64,000 nt of DNA from Diploscapter coronatus (GCA_964036155.1 OZ038423.1:32503249-32567248); one strand, 5' to 3'. Positions 29,645 through 43,601 are shown, numbered from the stretch's first letter. The notes: generated by a model not told the origin, from the sequence alone. Made by a program: numbers and translations.

Positions 29645-32600
29645 ATGCTCACACTGCTCGAGCCGCCCGGGAGGAAAGGCCATCAGAGGCACCGCTCCGC
29701 ACAGCAGTTACTCAACTTCGGTGAGCACGGGGAGAAATGGAATTCCGAGAAAAATCAGAAGAAGCAGTGAATTCGGACTTTTTCCAGCAAATACTGTGAA
29801 GACAAGAAATCTTTGCTGATCAGGGTTGTTCAGGAAAACCTGGAATTTTGGGATTCAAGAACATTTTTGAACAGACCTGCTTCTGTTGAACTCTTCTGGA
29901 GTTTCATTTTCTTTCGATTATTTTTCGGGAAAAATGATAAAGTCGAAAATTTCAGCTCTGGACGATGAGGACTTCGACGTGGCGAGCGAAGCGGGCACAG
30001 GGAGGAATAGCGCCAAGCGGCACACCGACCAGACACAGGGATGCGCTACTAGGGTAGGGGAATGTCTGCTACAATAAAAATCTAGTGAAAAAAGCGGAAA
30101 GTTGCGATTTGATGATTTCTTTTCTACAAGAAAAGTACTCCGAGAAATTATTTTTTGATGAAGGTCTGTAGAAAAAAATGATTCCCAAATAGACTTCTCA
30201 AAAATAGTCGCCATCGATGAGGTGCATCGGTCTTTTTGCATCCGTAATTGGACAATTTTGAGAATTATGTTCCGAAAATCCGAATAAAAATACTTTGGAA
30301 GGAATTCTCTGATCTGATGACAATTTTCTGCAAGAGAACGACTTCAGGAAAACATTATGAGTTCTTATCAGTTGCCTGTCATGCCATTTTGTGTTTTCTG
30401 CTCAAAATTTCAAAGAAACCAGTTTGAACAGACAGATGTGCCTTCAAAGATCATCGATTCTCTTGAATTTTGAATTTTTTACAAAGAGACAAGTCTTCCG
30501 AGTCTGAAATGATTGACCAATCAAAAATTTTAAAGAAAAAGTGACCGATTAAATCTGTCGAATTGCAGTTTCTGGACAAGCACCTCGTGTGGAAGTCGAA
30601 TTCGGCCGATGCGAACGAGAAGTGGCGCAAGGAGTTCCGCGTCCGTCCCTCGTGGTGCGATGCGGACCTCTGTCTGCAGCAGATCAAACGAGGCAGAGCC
30701 ACGGGGAATCTCTGGGCTCTCTATTCGAGATCCTTCATTCAGGTACGCAAATGAACGAAAGGAAAGGAACACAGAATTTTTGACAGTGCACAGAAATTCG
30801 ATTGTTGGAAGGTTCACATTTCTAGAAGTGAACATTTTAGGAATGAGAACATGAATTTTTCATGAAGCTAAAAAAATTCGCAAGCCGAAAAATACAATGT
30901 CAACTTTTATTTGCAGTAAAATTTGTATTAAAAATCGATTTTTTCAGAAACTGCTGTTCTGGCTCGGCAACGCGGTGGCGAACAACGCGCTGTTCGTGCT
31001 GATCGCAATCTTCATTGCGTTTGCTATCTGCTGCAACGGACTGCGCTACGTCCACATCGAGACCGATATCGTCAAGCTATGGGTTTCGAGTAAGGAGGAA
31101 GAATGAGCTTATCAAAAATGGAAATTGCCTTTTTGAAAGCTTGAGAAGCATTTTCTAGAAAAAATAAACCTGCAGGTGTTAGAATTATACCTGGCGAAGA
31201 AACATATTTTTGAAAAGGAAGTATTGACTGAAGATAATGGAGAGCGAAATGAATTGATGATGTTTTCTTGCAGAAGGCGGTCGTCTGGATGAAGAGCTCA
31301 ACTTCCTGGACAGAATGAAGGCTAGCAACTCTTACAACAATTCGAATGAAGCTGCGGAAATCGTCAGGGAAAATGGATTGGGAGGCGGGTATCAGGTATG
31401 CTAAAATTGACTGCGCGAGTATACACTCCCCTCAAAGAATTAAAGTGAGTACTTTTCTTCCATGGACAAGGAATGGGATTTGGGAGAAAAATAATCACAG
31501 CTGCTAAAATTAGAAAGGAATGACTGATAGTATTGCAGGTACTCATCCAAACACCCGAATCACCCGGTCAGAACGCACTCAGCAAGGAAGCTCTCCTAAA
31601 GCATGTCAGGGTTATGGAACAGATCGCCACGCTCAAAGTCACCATCGGTCAAGTGTAAGCTTCAAAACTGCACAAAATGAGAGTTGAGAAAACTTGCAGA
31701 AGATCAGAAAATGTGCTGATTTTTTCAAAATCTATCTTCTGGTCAAAAATCCAAAGGAATCTGATGAAGATTGACTTTAGTTTTCATGAACGAATGAGCG
31801 AGAAGGTCTTCTTCCGATTTCCGAAGATTCAATTCTTTGAGAAATGTAAAAAGTGAAGAATTCAAGTGCTGTTGTTTTAAAATGGCAAATTTGGGCTCAC
31901 TGTAATTACTCTATCCTCTTTTCTAAGAAATAGTATAGAGAAGAGAAAAAGGGCTGGTAACTACAAGGGGCCACAAATTTGAAAGAGAAAGACTTGTTCT
32001 TTATTAATTGGTATTCATTTTTCAGTGAATGGAGCCTGTCGGACATCTGCTTCAAACCAGCTCCGCCCCAAATCGCGAACGACTCGATTGCCTCGCTCGT
32101 GGTGGACGTGATCGACCGCATCGTGCCCTGCATCTGGATCACCCCCATCGACTGCTTCTGGGAGGGATCCAAGCCCCTTGGGCCGCATCCGTATCTCCAT
32201 AAAAGGTAGAATTGAGGAGAAATGTGAAAGAAGTTCTCTGCTTTATTCGAGAAAGGCAGAAGAAAATCAACGCACAGAAAATGCGTCGTCTGCCCTTTTT
32301 CGAATAATTTCTTATTGTCAAAAATGATAGTAAGATCAATCATTATAATTAGAAGAGAAATTCTTGCATATCCCCGATGTCTTTGAGCAGAATTTTTGAA
32401 GAATGACGATTTATTCATTTTTGTTCAGTGCAATCGGCCCAATGGCGGCGGCGATGAATTCGCTGCCGAAAGGCAAAGAGGTCCGCTGGTCGGATTTCGA
32501 TCCGCAAGCCGTCATCGACGAAATCCACACTATGTTCGGACTCGGCTCCCACTACACCTTCTTCCAAAGGGTAAGAAAAGAACAGTTGAGTATCTTGATC

Positions 32601-35600
32601 GATGGTCCTTTGGCTGTCAACCACACACGATCTAGAGACCGAATGCAAGACGCGCATCTGAGGGGAACCATTTTCTGCCTTTCTATGCCCGTATTCAGAA
32701 ACCTTTATTCCATTGGAATAAGTTTTTGGATACGGGCACTGATTACTCACTTCCGCAAAACAACACTTATTTCAAATGATCATGTTTATTGCATTCGGTG
32801 AAGAGTGGTAATGATAATGAGATTATGATCAACGAGAAACGAGTTTTATGGAATGGGGGTTCTACTCGTGACAAGAAAAAATTAAAATAGCTAAAAGTCA
32901 CTTTCAAAATGAAATGAATTTGAAATGCTCCTGTTCAAAAGAAATGTGCTGTTTCAAATTTCCACTCTTCACTTCTATGAGCTTTCAAAAAGTCTCAATT
33001 ATGGGTAAAGTAGACTTGCAACTTTTTCTGAAAACCAACTAATTGCACTGCGGTTGCAGTTGTTTTCTTGCAAGTCTAGGGTGAAATGGAAGTATTTCTT
33101 GTCAGGAAAAGATGCAAATTGAAAGAACGATCATTCTGAATGTTTGCAGACCGGTCTCGGCCACGGCTACATGGACCGTCCGTGCATCGATCCTTTGGAT
33201 CCAGACTGCCCGCCTTCCGCACCCAACTTCTACGACATCTGCCCCGTCATCGATCTCGTGCTCGACTTCGCCAAAAAACAGAACGCCACTCTCGAGGCCG
33301 AGAAGGAAAAGGAGGAATACGACCTCTTCGACCTGATTGGAGGTAGGAAAACAGTGCAAAATGAAGCGTTTAAAAATCTAAATTGAAGGACTCGTGAGTT
33401 TTTAGTATATTTTGAGGAGTAAAATCCGAATGAATTTTTCCAATTAGTTGAAATTTGAATGAAAAATCATTTTCAGACTTTGCCACGAGGAAGAGAAGAG
33501 AAGCCCCACCTCCTGGAACGATCAAAGTGAATGCAACGGAAGCAGCAAAACTGGCAAAGCAGAAGACAGAGGAAAATTCCAAGAAGAAGGCCGAGCAACA
33601 TGCTAAGAGTAAGGAAAAGAAAAAGAATGAAATTGAATTTTAAAGATTTTCACAAAGCTGAATTTATTTCATAAATACAACTCCATGATTGTTTTTTGCA
33701 GAATGCCAAACCTACCGTAGAGCTGCGCTCAACTGGCTCGCCCAAAATAAGGACAAATGGGACGAAATTCCCCTACCGGTTAGTCAAAGAAAAATCAATT
33801 GTGAAAATTCGCAATTTTTCATGCTCTTAAAAAACAGCTGAAAAAGTAAATTCTTTGCCATCTGCAAAAAATGATTTTCTTAGTCAGCAGGAATTTGGAT
33901 TGATCGTGAATCATTCAGAACGATTAACTTTGTTGACACATTAGTCAGAAAAACAGCTCAAGAAAAATGAAATGACTGATTGATGAACTTGATTGACCTT
34001 CAGGAAAAGAACAAACCCCTCGTGGTGAACTATGGGAAGGAGATGAATCACGGCTGTGCGGGCTTCGCAAGGGATGTTCTGCATTGGCCAGGTACAAATA
34101 TTCAGAAAAATAAAAATTCTGAGAACAATTTATTCCAACTTAAAAGTCTTGAATGAAAATTGTGACATTTGAAACCTAAAACAACTTGAGATAAAAGACA
34201 ATTTTAATGATTAAAAATAGGGTACATCACAAAATCAAAACTTGAATTGTAGGAGTAAAATTAAGTTTGAACTAGACATGATAAGAATTTGTAAAACCTG
34301 AAAATTGGAAAGACTAAAACTGGATTTCAGAAGACATGATCATGGGCGGAGCGAAGAGAAGCAAGGATTCCCTGACACATGCAGATGCCTTGCAGAGTGT
34401 TTTCCTCGTGGCCAGTCCGCAGGATGTTTATCTCAGATTCAAAGATAAGGTGGGGAGAAAAGTGGATTAAAAATTGAATACTTTCCTTCAAAATGAAAAT
34501 AATTCGTTTCCTCACAACGTGAAAAATTTAGCAAAATAGTTATGGAAAGAAAGTGAATTCATTTATGTTAAGAAGAAAACTTGAACTCTGACAAAATGGA
34601 GAAAAGAAGTTTGAATTTCCAGCCCGGTCGCTCTTCCCTGAAGCCCAACCTGAACCAGACGACGTGGAACTCGTCGGTGGCAGAGGAAGTGCTCCAGACC
34701 TGGCAGAGGAACTTCACCCGCACTATTTATGACCACAAGGACAATTTCGATGCGGAGCGGAACGAGAGAAGAACTCTTCATCCGTTGGCATCCACCTCCA
34801 TCGCTGACATGCTCGCCGAGTTCTGCGACTTCGACTACGGCGTTATCTTCTTCGGATACTTCCTTATGGTGAGCAAAACTAAATTCAAAATTTTTGAAAA
34901 TTTCATAGATTTGAAAGGAAATTGCACCGACAAGAATACGAATTGTACTATTTTTAAACGACATTTTTGGAACGATATAAAGGGATAGTGTAATTTCGAG
35001 ATTTTTTGAATTCTTTAAGATAAAGTATCAATATGAGTGAATATAGTCGATTTCTTTTGAAGGACTGATTAAAATTGGCAGAAATATATTTAAAAAGAAG
35101 ATAATTTGGAAGATCTGAATGAATTTATGATTTTTCTTTGCAGTTGCTGTACGCCCTCTGGACACAGATGCGTTTCGAGTCGTGCCTGCCGGCGTCCGAG
35201 TCATTCATGGGTCTGGCCCTAGCGGGCATCCTCGTCGTCACGTTCTCCTCCGTCGCTGGACTCGGCATGGCCACCTGGTTCGGTATCGAATTCAATGCGG
35301 CTACCACTCAGGTTAGGGAAAAGTTAATTCCGATAAAAATAGGATTTGCTAAGGAAAAATCCAAATGTTGTCATTTTCAGATCGTCCCATTCCTCTCGCT
35401 TGGTATCGGTGTCGACAACATGTTCATGCTGCTGCACAACTATGCGGACCTGACCAGACTGGCGAACAGAGATGAAATGGGCATTCTCATGAGAGAGACG
35501 GGGATGACGCTCCTCTGCACGTCCACCAACAATATCCTGTCTTTCTTGGCTGGTATGGGAAATTCAAAAAGAATCCAATTCTCCAAAATATTTTCGGATA

Positions 35601-38600
35601 TTTCTTGGAATTTGAAGAGGAATTCATCTTGAAGGATGAAAAAGTTGTTTTTTTTTTTTTTTTAAATTAAAGCATATTTCAGGCACGATGCTCCCCATTC
35701 CGGCATTGCGATCGTTCTGCGCCCAAATCTCCATCCTGCTCACGTTTAACTTCATCGCCATCTGCACGCTGTATCCGGTATTTTTTGTTGAATTTTTGCA
35801 AACAAATGAAAAATCGAAACTTCAATCAGGCCTAGGCAGACTTTCACCAAGAATGAATATATATATATATATATATGAGAGAGGGGGTACGCAAAGCCAA
35901 AGTTGTCTATAGAAAACTCATATATGAGGAGTTAGGCAGGCAGCATAATTTTATCAGAAATTTGGCTTAAGGAAGTCGCACAACGGGGAATCTGACTTAA
36001 GCGCTGTCTAAGTCTTATTTCAATTTTGAAAAGTAAAAAAAAAAGAACAAGTTAGAAAAAGCTGGGAGAACGATTGATTTACAGGCGATTCTGTCGATCG
36101 ATCTTCGAAGACGTCGTGCAGGCCGAAGGGACATCCTCTGTTGTCTGTACGGGAACACGACAGAAGACACCTACTCGATGATCACCAAGCCCAAGAATAC
36201 GATGCACATGAAGAGGACGCTGGGAGGCAACAACGAGAGCGCCGTCTCGATGGCTTCTGCGAGCTGCCAGCCAGACGACGAACAGACCATCGTGCCCAGA
36301 AACTCGCTCAGGTAGAAACGGAAAAAATTAGAGTATTGAAAACTCACAGTTCAGACTTCATGCATTTGAAAAGTTCATTAATTTTGGAGATGAAATAGAA
36401 TTGTTGTTGTTGCTTAAAAAGAAATTAATCTTCCGAAAAGAATGGCGTATGAACTGAATGAAGCTCTAATACTCAGAAAAATTGATGAAGATCCACAAAT
36501 TTCAGAGGCATTATCCGCTACTACTACATCCCTTTCATCAGTAACCCGATCGTGAAGGTTGGAAAGAATGAAATGATAATAAGGAATTCTATGCACTTGG
36601 TTTGATAGAGAATAGTCACTTATGTGCATAAAGTTTCGAAAATTTGAATCGGGAGAGTTTGAAGAAAATCGACTAATTGCAGATCTGCGTGGTGCTGGCC
36701 TCATTCGGTCTGATCGCCCTGTCGATCGTCGGCGCGATGAACGCGAATCTGGGTCTCGAACTGTCCGACGTCCTTCCCGAGCACACCGCTCCCGCACAGT
36801 TCCTCAGGGCTAGGGACAAGTATTTCAGGTTGGGAAAAAAATTCGAAAATAAAAGTGAAGAATGAATGTCTGCAGTTTCTACCCGATGTTCGCCGTCCTG
36901 AAGGGTCCTCACATCGACTACGCGCGACAACAGAAGCAGATCGACAGCTACCGCAGCATGATCGCCACATCTCCGTACGTCATCAAGAACGCCGCATCCG
37001 AACCGAGCGAGAAGTACTGGCTCGGGCTCATGAGGGACTGGCTCGTCAGCATTCAGAATGGCGTCGACGATGCTATTAGGAATAACAGGTAGGCGAAAAC
37101 AACGAAACATCGGTCATCTATCGTTGTTGACTTGAGAAAAAGGTGGCAGAGTGAAGATGATAATGAAATTGTCAATTTTCTTAGATGATAAGGCAGAATT
37201 CTGTCATCTTTCTCGTTGTCTCAAAGAAACGACAGAGTTTGTTGTCGGCAGCAATAAATCAAATGGTCTTTTCAGCTTCAACCTGGCAACGGGCGAGCTA
37301 CTGCTTCCTCTGACGGATATCTCGGACGATGCTCTAATTGGGCATAGTCTGCTCTGCTCTATCGGAGGCGTCTACAACTGCACGGGTAGACTGGACAATT
37401 TCAGACTCGTCGACAAACACGGCTTCATTCAGTCGGATGGCTTCTACAACTACCTGACGGCATGGTACAACGAGGACCATATGATGTAAGGGGTTGAAAA
37501 GTGGAACTTCCAAGATTTCTCGATGGAACATCTTTACATTCTTTCATTTTTGATGCGGAAGAAAAAGCTTAAAAACCGAAATTCAATTACCTTCTTTTGT
37601 TATTTTGATATAAAAACGTCTTTAATTCAAAATATTGCATCAAAAATCAAGAAATCAAATTTCAGGTACTACGTCTCACAAGCCTCATTCTACCCGACCC
37701 CACCCAAGTGGGAGTTCAATGGCAGTTCGCTGTTCGTCCCTCCAGCTGAGCCCCTGGCCTATTCCCAGATCCCGTTCTACCTGACTGGTCTGACAGACAC
37801 CACCACCATCGTCAAGATGATCCACGACATCAGATCGATTTGTGATCGATTCACCGATCACAATCTGCCCAACTTCCCTTCAGGTGCCATATCAGATTAT
37901 ATCGGCAAACAAGCGTTCTATTCGCAATGGGCGCACAAGGAAAAGAGGAACGAGAGATAGCGCATACCAAACGTGAGAGGGAGAGAAGAGAACCGTAAAC
38001 AGGCCTAAAATTCCTCTTCCTATTTTGACGCGTCATAAAAAATAACTAGGCTGAAAATGTAACTTAAATTGTAAGCGAGGGGTTAAAGTGAAACAATAGC
38101 TTAAGATTATCAATTTGATTTCAGGAATCGCCTTCACTTTCTGGGAACAGTACCTCTCACTGTGGGCGAATTTGATGAGGGTGAGAATTGATGAATTTTC
38201 GAGAAATCTAAAATTTGAAGGATTTCATTCATTTTTTCCATACACTTGAAGAAAAATGACGTTTTCAGTTTTTAAAGACTAGAATTTAAGAAAAAAAAAA
38301 TCCTAAAATTTTAGGCCCTCTCCCTGATCACGCTCGCCGTGTTCATCGTCATTTCGGTGCTGCTGTTCAACCCCTGGACTGCAGCGAACGTCGTTCTCAT
38401 GCTCATTGGTTAGTTTGAAAAATTTAGCAAATTGGGAGAAAAATGCCCATAAAAATAAAACTGTAATTTTGCAAGAAACAGTTTGAATAGAGCCTAGCTC
38501 AAATTGTGCCATTTCAATGGATTAAATAGAAAATTTATCGATTTTTCTCAAAGAATAATCTGAAACTGAAATCGAAAAAAATGCGAAATATTGATTTTCA

Positions 38601-39704
38601 GTGATGACGATCGAGCTGGCTGGCTTCATGGGCTGGGCAGGCATCAAGCTCAACCCCGTCTCCGCGGTCACACTCATCACTGCGGTGGGCATCGGAGTGG
38701 AGTTCACCGTCCACGTCGCTTTCTCGTTCCTTACTTCAGGTAAGACCCGTAGACATTAAAATGAATTGAAAAATCATTGTCGTCTATGACTTCAAACAAA
38801 AATTAAAACGGGAATTTGAAATTATTGAAAAAAAATTATCGCCTATCATATCAATTCATGAATTCAAGGGAAAAACAAATGACGGAAATATTTTTGAAAA
38901 GAGAATTTCAGTACATCTCTGAAATGAATGAATTTTAAAGAAACGGCAGTTTTTGAGAACTTGAAAGAAGGAATGTAGAAATGAAACTAATGTTCATTTA
39001 CAAAGTAATTAATGATTGAATTTGTTTGCAGTTGGAACCCGCGATCAGCGCAGCTCATTCGCAGTGGATCGTGTCTTTGTACCCGTCATCCACGGCTCGT
39101 TCTCCACTCTGCTCGGCATTCTCATGCTCGGGTTCTCGGACTTTGAGTGAGAATTTTTTTTTATTTTGAAAAAATACCAAAAAATTTCAATGTCTGAACT
39201 TTTGAAAAATGGATGGATGATTTTGACAAAATGGGAATTTTAGAACTTCGAGAAAAATATCATATTTCAAAATTTCTTGAAAAATTATGATTTTTGGAAA
39301 ATGATGAATAGGATAATTTTGACAAAGTAACAACATTGAAAGAAAATGAAAATTTGAACGTGTGTTTGCAGATTCGTGTTCAAGTACTTCTTTGTGATCA
39401 TGTCCGCGTTGATCGTCGTGGGAGCCATCAACGGTCTCATCCTTCTGCCCGTCACTTTGTCTTGGTTCGGACCGCCTAGTGAGGTGAGCCTGGGAAAACA
39501 AGATCAAGAATTTCAAAAAATCTACTTGAAATTTTCGGAATTCAATTTCAACTTCAAAGATTCAACGCAGAAAACGTCAACTAAGAATATGCAAAAACGA
39601 AACCAACGTTTCAAATTAAAAGTTTCCAGATCACCCCATTGCACGGCAAAACTACGCTTGTCCTGCCTCCCCCACTCGAAACAGAAGAGGCTGAAGAGTG
39701 TTAG
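29645..39704 (+). CDS. ptc: Patched-family RND membrane protein
   Basis: Twelve-pass sterol-transport-like receptor of the Patched family. About 1,300 residues in about 29 exons. A cytosolic N-terminus is followed by TM1 ([18 protein letters not shown]) and a large Cys-containing first lumenal loop. The sterol-sensing domain follows (about 34800-35780: [36 protein letters not shown]), with the TM4 [14 protein letters not shown]. The second half has [20 protein letters not shown], a second loop, and the TM10 [14 protein letters not shown]. These match the canonical Patched pair GxGVD/GIGVEF. A basic KRREA site in loop 1 is unusual. The protein ends shortly after TM12 ([11 protein letters not shown]), so the cytosolic tail is short. 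Whether it corresponds to ptc-1 or ptc-3 cannot be settled here. Nematode Patched proteins act in cytokinesis, moulting and lipid handling rather than classic Hedgehog reception. Confidence 0.92.
32242..32308. repeat. Small hairpin in a Patched intron
   Basis: TTTATTCGAGAAAGGCAGA pairs with the complement of TCTGCCCTTTTTCGAATAA, with internal GCACAGAAAATGCG sequence. It lies in the intron after the exon ending near 32206. Confidence 0.5.
32585..32843 (+). repeat. Dispersed repeat R2, copy 1 (Patched intron)
   Basis: Nearly identical to the reverse complement of 52538-52839. Shared blocks include GGTCCTTTGGCTGTCAACCA, CTGAGGGGAACCATTTTCTG and TTTATTGCATTCGGTGAAGA. This copy has one TTCCATTGGAATA half; the other copy has both halves of a palindrome. 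It starts about 13 bases after the exon's 5' splice site. Confidence 0.85.
33011..33078. repeat. Small hairpin in a Patched intron
   Basis: Perfect 11-bp arms, TAGACTTGCAA and TTGCAAGTCTA, enclose a 46-base interior that itself contains CAACT and AGTTG complements. It lies about 70 bases upstream of the next exon. Confidence 0.55.
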
Positions 39705-41068
39705 CAGATGGGGGAATTGCCAGGACAGTCAACGTCTTTCCCACTGCCAAATTTCAACTTCACTCCCCATCCTTAAACTCCCAAACTTCACCTTCATGTG
39801 CCATACACTTCTTCCAAACTTCCATCAACTTTAGTCCCGCCCAAACTTTCCCCTTTCCGACCCTTGTAAACTTGTAGCAAGTTTCCCATGACCATCATTC
39901 GTAAAATTCATCCGCTTTTCCCTGCGTGTTATAGCGAAGAAAATCGAGTGAATTTTACAAATCGTGTGATCATTGTGAACTTTCGAATTTTACAAGAAGA
40001 CCCTTTCTTCCCAGTTTTAAGCTTTCATTCTAGTTTCTTTTTTCCCGGAAAGCATTCATTTTTCATTCGAGTCCAGTAAAAGGGTATTGCACACACACAA
40101 AACAATGCTGGGTACTTTCTCTTCTTGTTCATTCTAATTTTATTTTCATCACTAGAATTTTATCGATTTATTTACTCTTTTGGCTTGTTTTTATCGTATC
40201 TCCTCCCAAAGAGCTCAACCTACGTCACGGCTTTACACATACTTATTCAATTCGCGTTGCTCTTTATTTGGTTTTATCGATTTCCCCTTTGTTGACTTAA
40301 TTATTTTATTTGGGTTGTAGGTTTGTCGGAATTTTGAGATTTCTTTTGCGGAATTTTTGCAAATTTTCGAAATGCCGACAACCAATCAGGTAGTCTCAGA
40401 AGAAAGTGCATTATTTTGCTCATCCACTCATTCCCCCCAAATATTTGTATTATTTTCACGCGCTCTTCTTTCAAAACAGTGCAAATAACTTGTTTTCTTT
40501 GACTAGGGATTTTAGGAGCTTCCTAAATTTATTTGACTGCTGATTTTTTCAGAAATATGAACTTCTAGAAATGTCTATTTTGGAAAGGAACGGTACGGGT
40601 TCTTTTCTAAAAGGCGGCATTTTGATGATTTTCTAAAAACTGATTCCTCTGAAAAAGCGCATAATTTCTAGTGCATAGTCTACTCCTTCATTTTAATTTA
40701 TGCAAAGATTACTGTAGCTTCTACGCCCCTTTTTATTTTATGCTTCTCTTTTCCCCTTCTCAATTCCTAATGATCTCGTATTTAATGTTTGTTTGATTTG
40801 ATTTTCGCATGATTTTATTTTATTTTTATCTCGAACTTTTTCGGATTCTGATCGATTTTTGAAATTTAGAATATCAGGAAAAGTCGAGAATTTAGTACAC
40901 AGAACGCCCCATCAGAGAGTTCAAATAAAATCTGAAGTTTAAGACTATGTAAATTTTTGAAAGATTGTGACGTTTGACCTGCTTCTCATGCAGCCTATCA
41001 GCTATCTGTAGTGATTTAGTGGCTTCGCCCTGATTTTTGTCGTGACTAATACTTTTCTGCTGTCAGAA
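39705..41068. other. Intergenic region after Patched
   Basis: About 1.4 kb, AT-rich, with the presumed Patched 3' UTR and upstream DNA of the next gene. No exon or repeat is supported. The acceptor CTGCTGTCAG ends two bases before the next ATG. Confidence 0.5.
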
Positions 41069-42782
41069 ATGGACGTTCAGATTTTGATGGCTCGAGGACG
41101 AGCCTCGAAAAGAGCCTCGAGAGGGACGACAACTTCAGGAACGAGCAGAAAAAGCACTGCAAAGCAGGTGGGCAGGAAAGTGAATCCAAGAATGGATGGA
41201 GTTTGAGTATTTGACAATTCAAAACTCGGGACCGTCCAACCCTAAGAACGAATAGGAAAGTATCCACTGCTTTGGACTAGCACCAAATAAATTGTTTGTG
41301 ATAAATGATGATGTGAAGAGCAGTTCTGGAATAAACGGACGCCTCGAAGTTGGAATAATTGTATCAAGTGGTGCTGTGAAAGATTAGAGAAAAACATGAA
41401 TTTGCAGAATTCCAAATGAAAGGTACAAATTTTCTGCACTGATATTCCCGCTTTAGGAATTTCTGTGAAAGGTCCTTTAGAGAATACCAAGCAAATTTTC
41501 TAGACATTCAAATGAGTTTCAACAATTTTGCAGTCGACCCGACAGTCAGCCGCTGAAAATGCGAGAAGAACGAGCCATCCGATCACGAATTTCTTCAGCA
41601 ATACGCGAACTGAGTCGGCAACGGCGACCACAGTTGAAGGTTGGAAAAAACTAGCATTCTGAAAAGTTGGCTTATTTTGATCAGACTTCTCAAAACTCAA
41701 CGCGAAAATCAACTCGCAGAAAAATGGATTAATTTTTCATGAAATAAGAAAAAGATAAAAATTCTAGAAGATGACGACAGCATCGAGGTGCTGACCGTGA
41801 TCGAGGCACCCGAGCCAGGTCCGTCCACTTCAAGAGCACAGCCGCACAAACCAGCGACCGTCAAGAAACCCGCATATGGAAAACGCGTTCGGCAGGTGAG
41901 CAGAAAATTCCAAGGGGTTTCTATTACTTCTATTGAAGAAAATACGGTAAATATAGTGATTCAAATTTGTAGTCAATTGGAGCGACGCATGCAGCCGAAG
42001 AGGTGAAGAGGGAGGCGATCAAACTGAGGGACGAGTGCGGCATCGCGCAGATGACCAAGCAGATCGGGCAGATTATGAAGGGAGGTTGGTGAAAAGAGAG
42101 GAGGGCGAATTGTCGCTTATTGCATCATTTCAAAGTGTCGCTTCCTGTGTACTATTCGCCGGATTTTAGGGCAAAGGAGAGAAACAAGAAATAGAACCGA
42201 TTGCTAGTACAGAGTGCCCAAAATTGTCTATTTTATAGCTGAAAATTTTACATATTAGAAGAAATCTAAATATGCTTTAACGCGAAAAGAACTGCAATAA
42301 TGAAATGAACGATTTGATAAAAAAAAATTTTTTTTTCAGAACCATCCGAAGAATCCATCACTCAACTTCTCGACCTACTTTGCCCCCTGGCACAGAACCT
42401 ACTCTACTACGATTTGTATGTTGTGGTGAGTTCGAAAAAATAGAAAATGAATTTCCAGATCAAATTTCACAGAAGAAAGCATCTGAATGATTGATTTTTG
42501 ACACGAATTCTGGGTTTAGAAAAATTTAACATCTGCTCAATTAATCCGCCGTGTTTCATTCGCAGATAAATTATGAATTTGAGAAAAGTAAGAAAAAAAT
42601 CTTTAAAAAAAAAATACAAATGAAACAAAATTCGATAATTGTTTTAGGTTCGTCGTGCTCGAAGACTAGCAGAGTCGGCTGCGGAGGACTGGAAGACGGG
42701 CCTCGCATTCGTGGTCGATTCGCTGCAGGACCCATCCAGTAAGGGCCCGATCATCGAATTCGACTCATCGGATGAGGATTAA
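41069..42782 (+). CDS. Unrecognised 221-aa charged protein with PIP-box-like and SIM-like motifs
   Basis: Six exons join in consistent phase. Junctions are near 41167, 41534, 41639, 41769, 41895, 41972, 42084, 42340, 42425 and 42648. The ATG lies two bases after a TGTCAG acceptor, so it is probably trans-spliced. The N-terminus is basic and Ser/Thr-rich (ARGRASKRASRGTTTS). At residues 46-55 ARRTSHPITNFFSN contains I-x-x-F-F, a PCNA-interacting (PIP) box shape lacking the leading Gln. EDDDSIEVLTVIE (about 69-81) looks like an acidic-flanked SUMO-interacting motif, and GPIIEFDSSDED at the end is a second candidate. The C-terminal helical part (LLDLLCPLAQNLLYYDLYVV, then RRLAESAAEDWKTGL) recalls the TFIIS N-terminal/LW helical bundle. 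A nuclear, chromatin or replication role is inferred only. Confidence 0.7.
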
Positions 42783-43601
42783 AGGTTAGTTCATAAAAAA
42801 AATTTCAGAAAAATAAGGTTCGCTAGTTAACCATCCTTACCATTATCACTCGCTTGTAGTTACTACACCATCCTTTTCAAAGAAATATGGGGAAAGAAAA
42901 AAAAGTTACAACTATTATTGATTGGAGAGAACACGTCGATATTCGAAAATTTCGCTATTCGTCTCGCTTCTTTCCGACGCGACTCACCATTTCGCTATAC
43001 AAATTCGATTTCTAACTGCGGGATGAATATCGACTTTTTCCTCAATGAAGAACAATACAAGGGGCCAAAAATGACATTTTGATTTGAAAAATTTCGAATC
43101 TTCTGCGCACTAGTTCTTATTTTTTAAATCGTTGTTTTTCATATAACATTTTTAAAAGTTCAAATTAAATTATGCCTCTTCTAAAAGTCCCCAAACTTCA
43201 TACAAGGAATTGGCATTTATTTTCATTGAAAACTCATTTTTTTTAATTCCCATCCAGTTTTCTTCTTTTGGCTTTCTGGTTTAGGTTTGCGGGAGATTTC
43301 GAATGATGGCGAAGTTGATTACTTTCGTGTGAAGTAGTGAGGAGAGTTGCCTGTCTGTCCATGATCAATTCAGCCTAAAACGGGTAGTTGAAAAATCGCA
43401 ACTTCATAACTTGAAAAATAGCGTTTTAGGTCAAAAAGGATGAGTAATAATAAGAAAATTATCTTCTAGGTGAGAATCTACTTTTTTAAAAAGTAAAAAA
43501 AATTGAATTGAACATCATTTTACTTATTTGAACGAGTAGTACATAATCCAAAGTCTTCTCCTTTTTTCTATTTCAAAAGGAAAAATAGTGAATTTTCCAA
43601 G
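42783..43601. other. Intergenic region
   Basis: AT-rich, with presumed 3' UTRs of two converging genes. I see no exon. Runs of A and T and a CGCTATTCGTCTCGC motif near 42954 are all that stands out. Confidence 0.45.

Noticed and set aside
35858..35877. TA-dinucleotide run in a Patched intron as a regulatory element
   Set aside because: Simple microsatellite of about ten repeats with nothing else around it.
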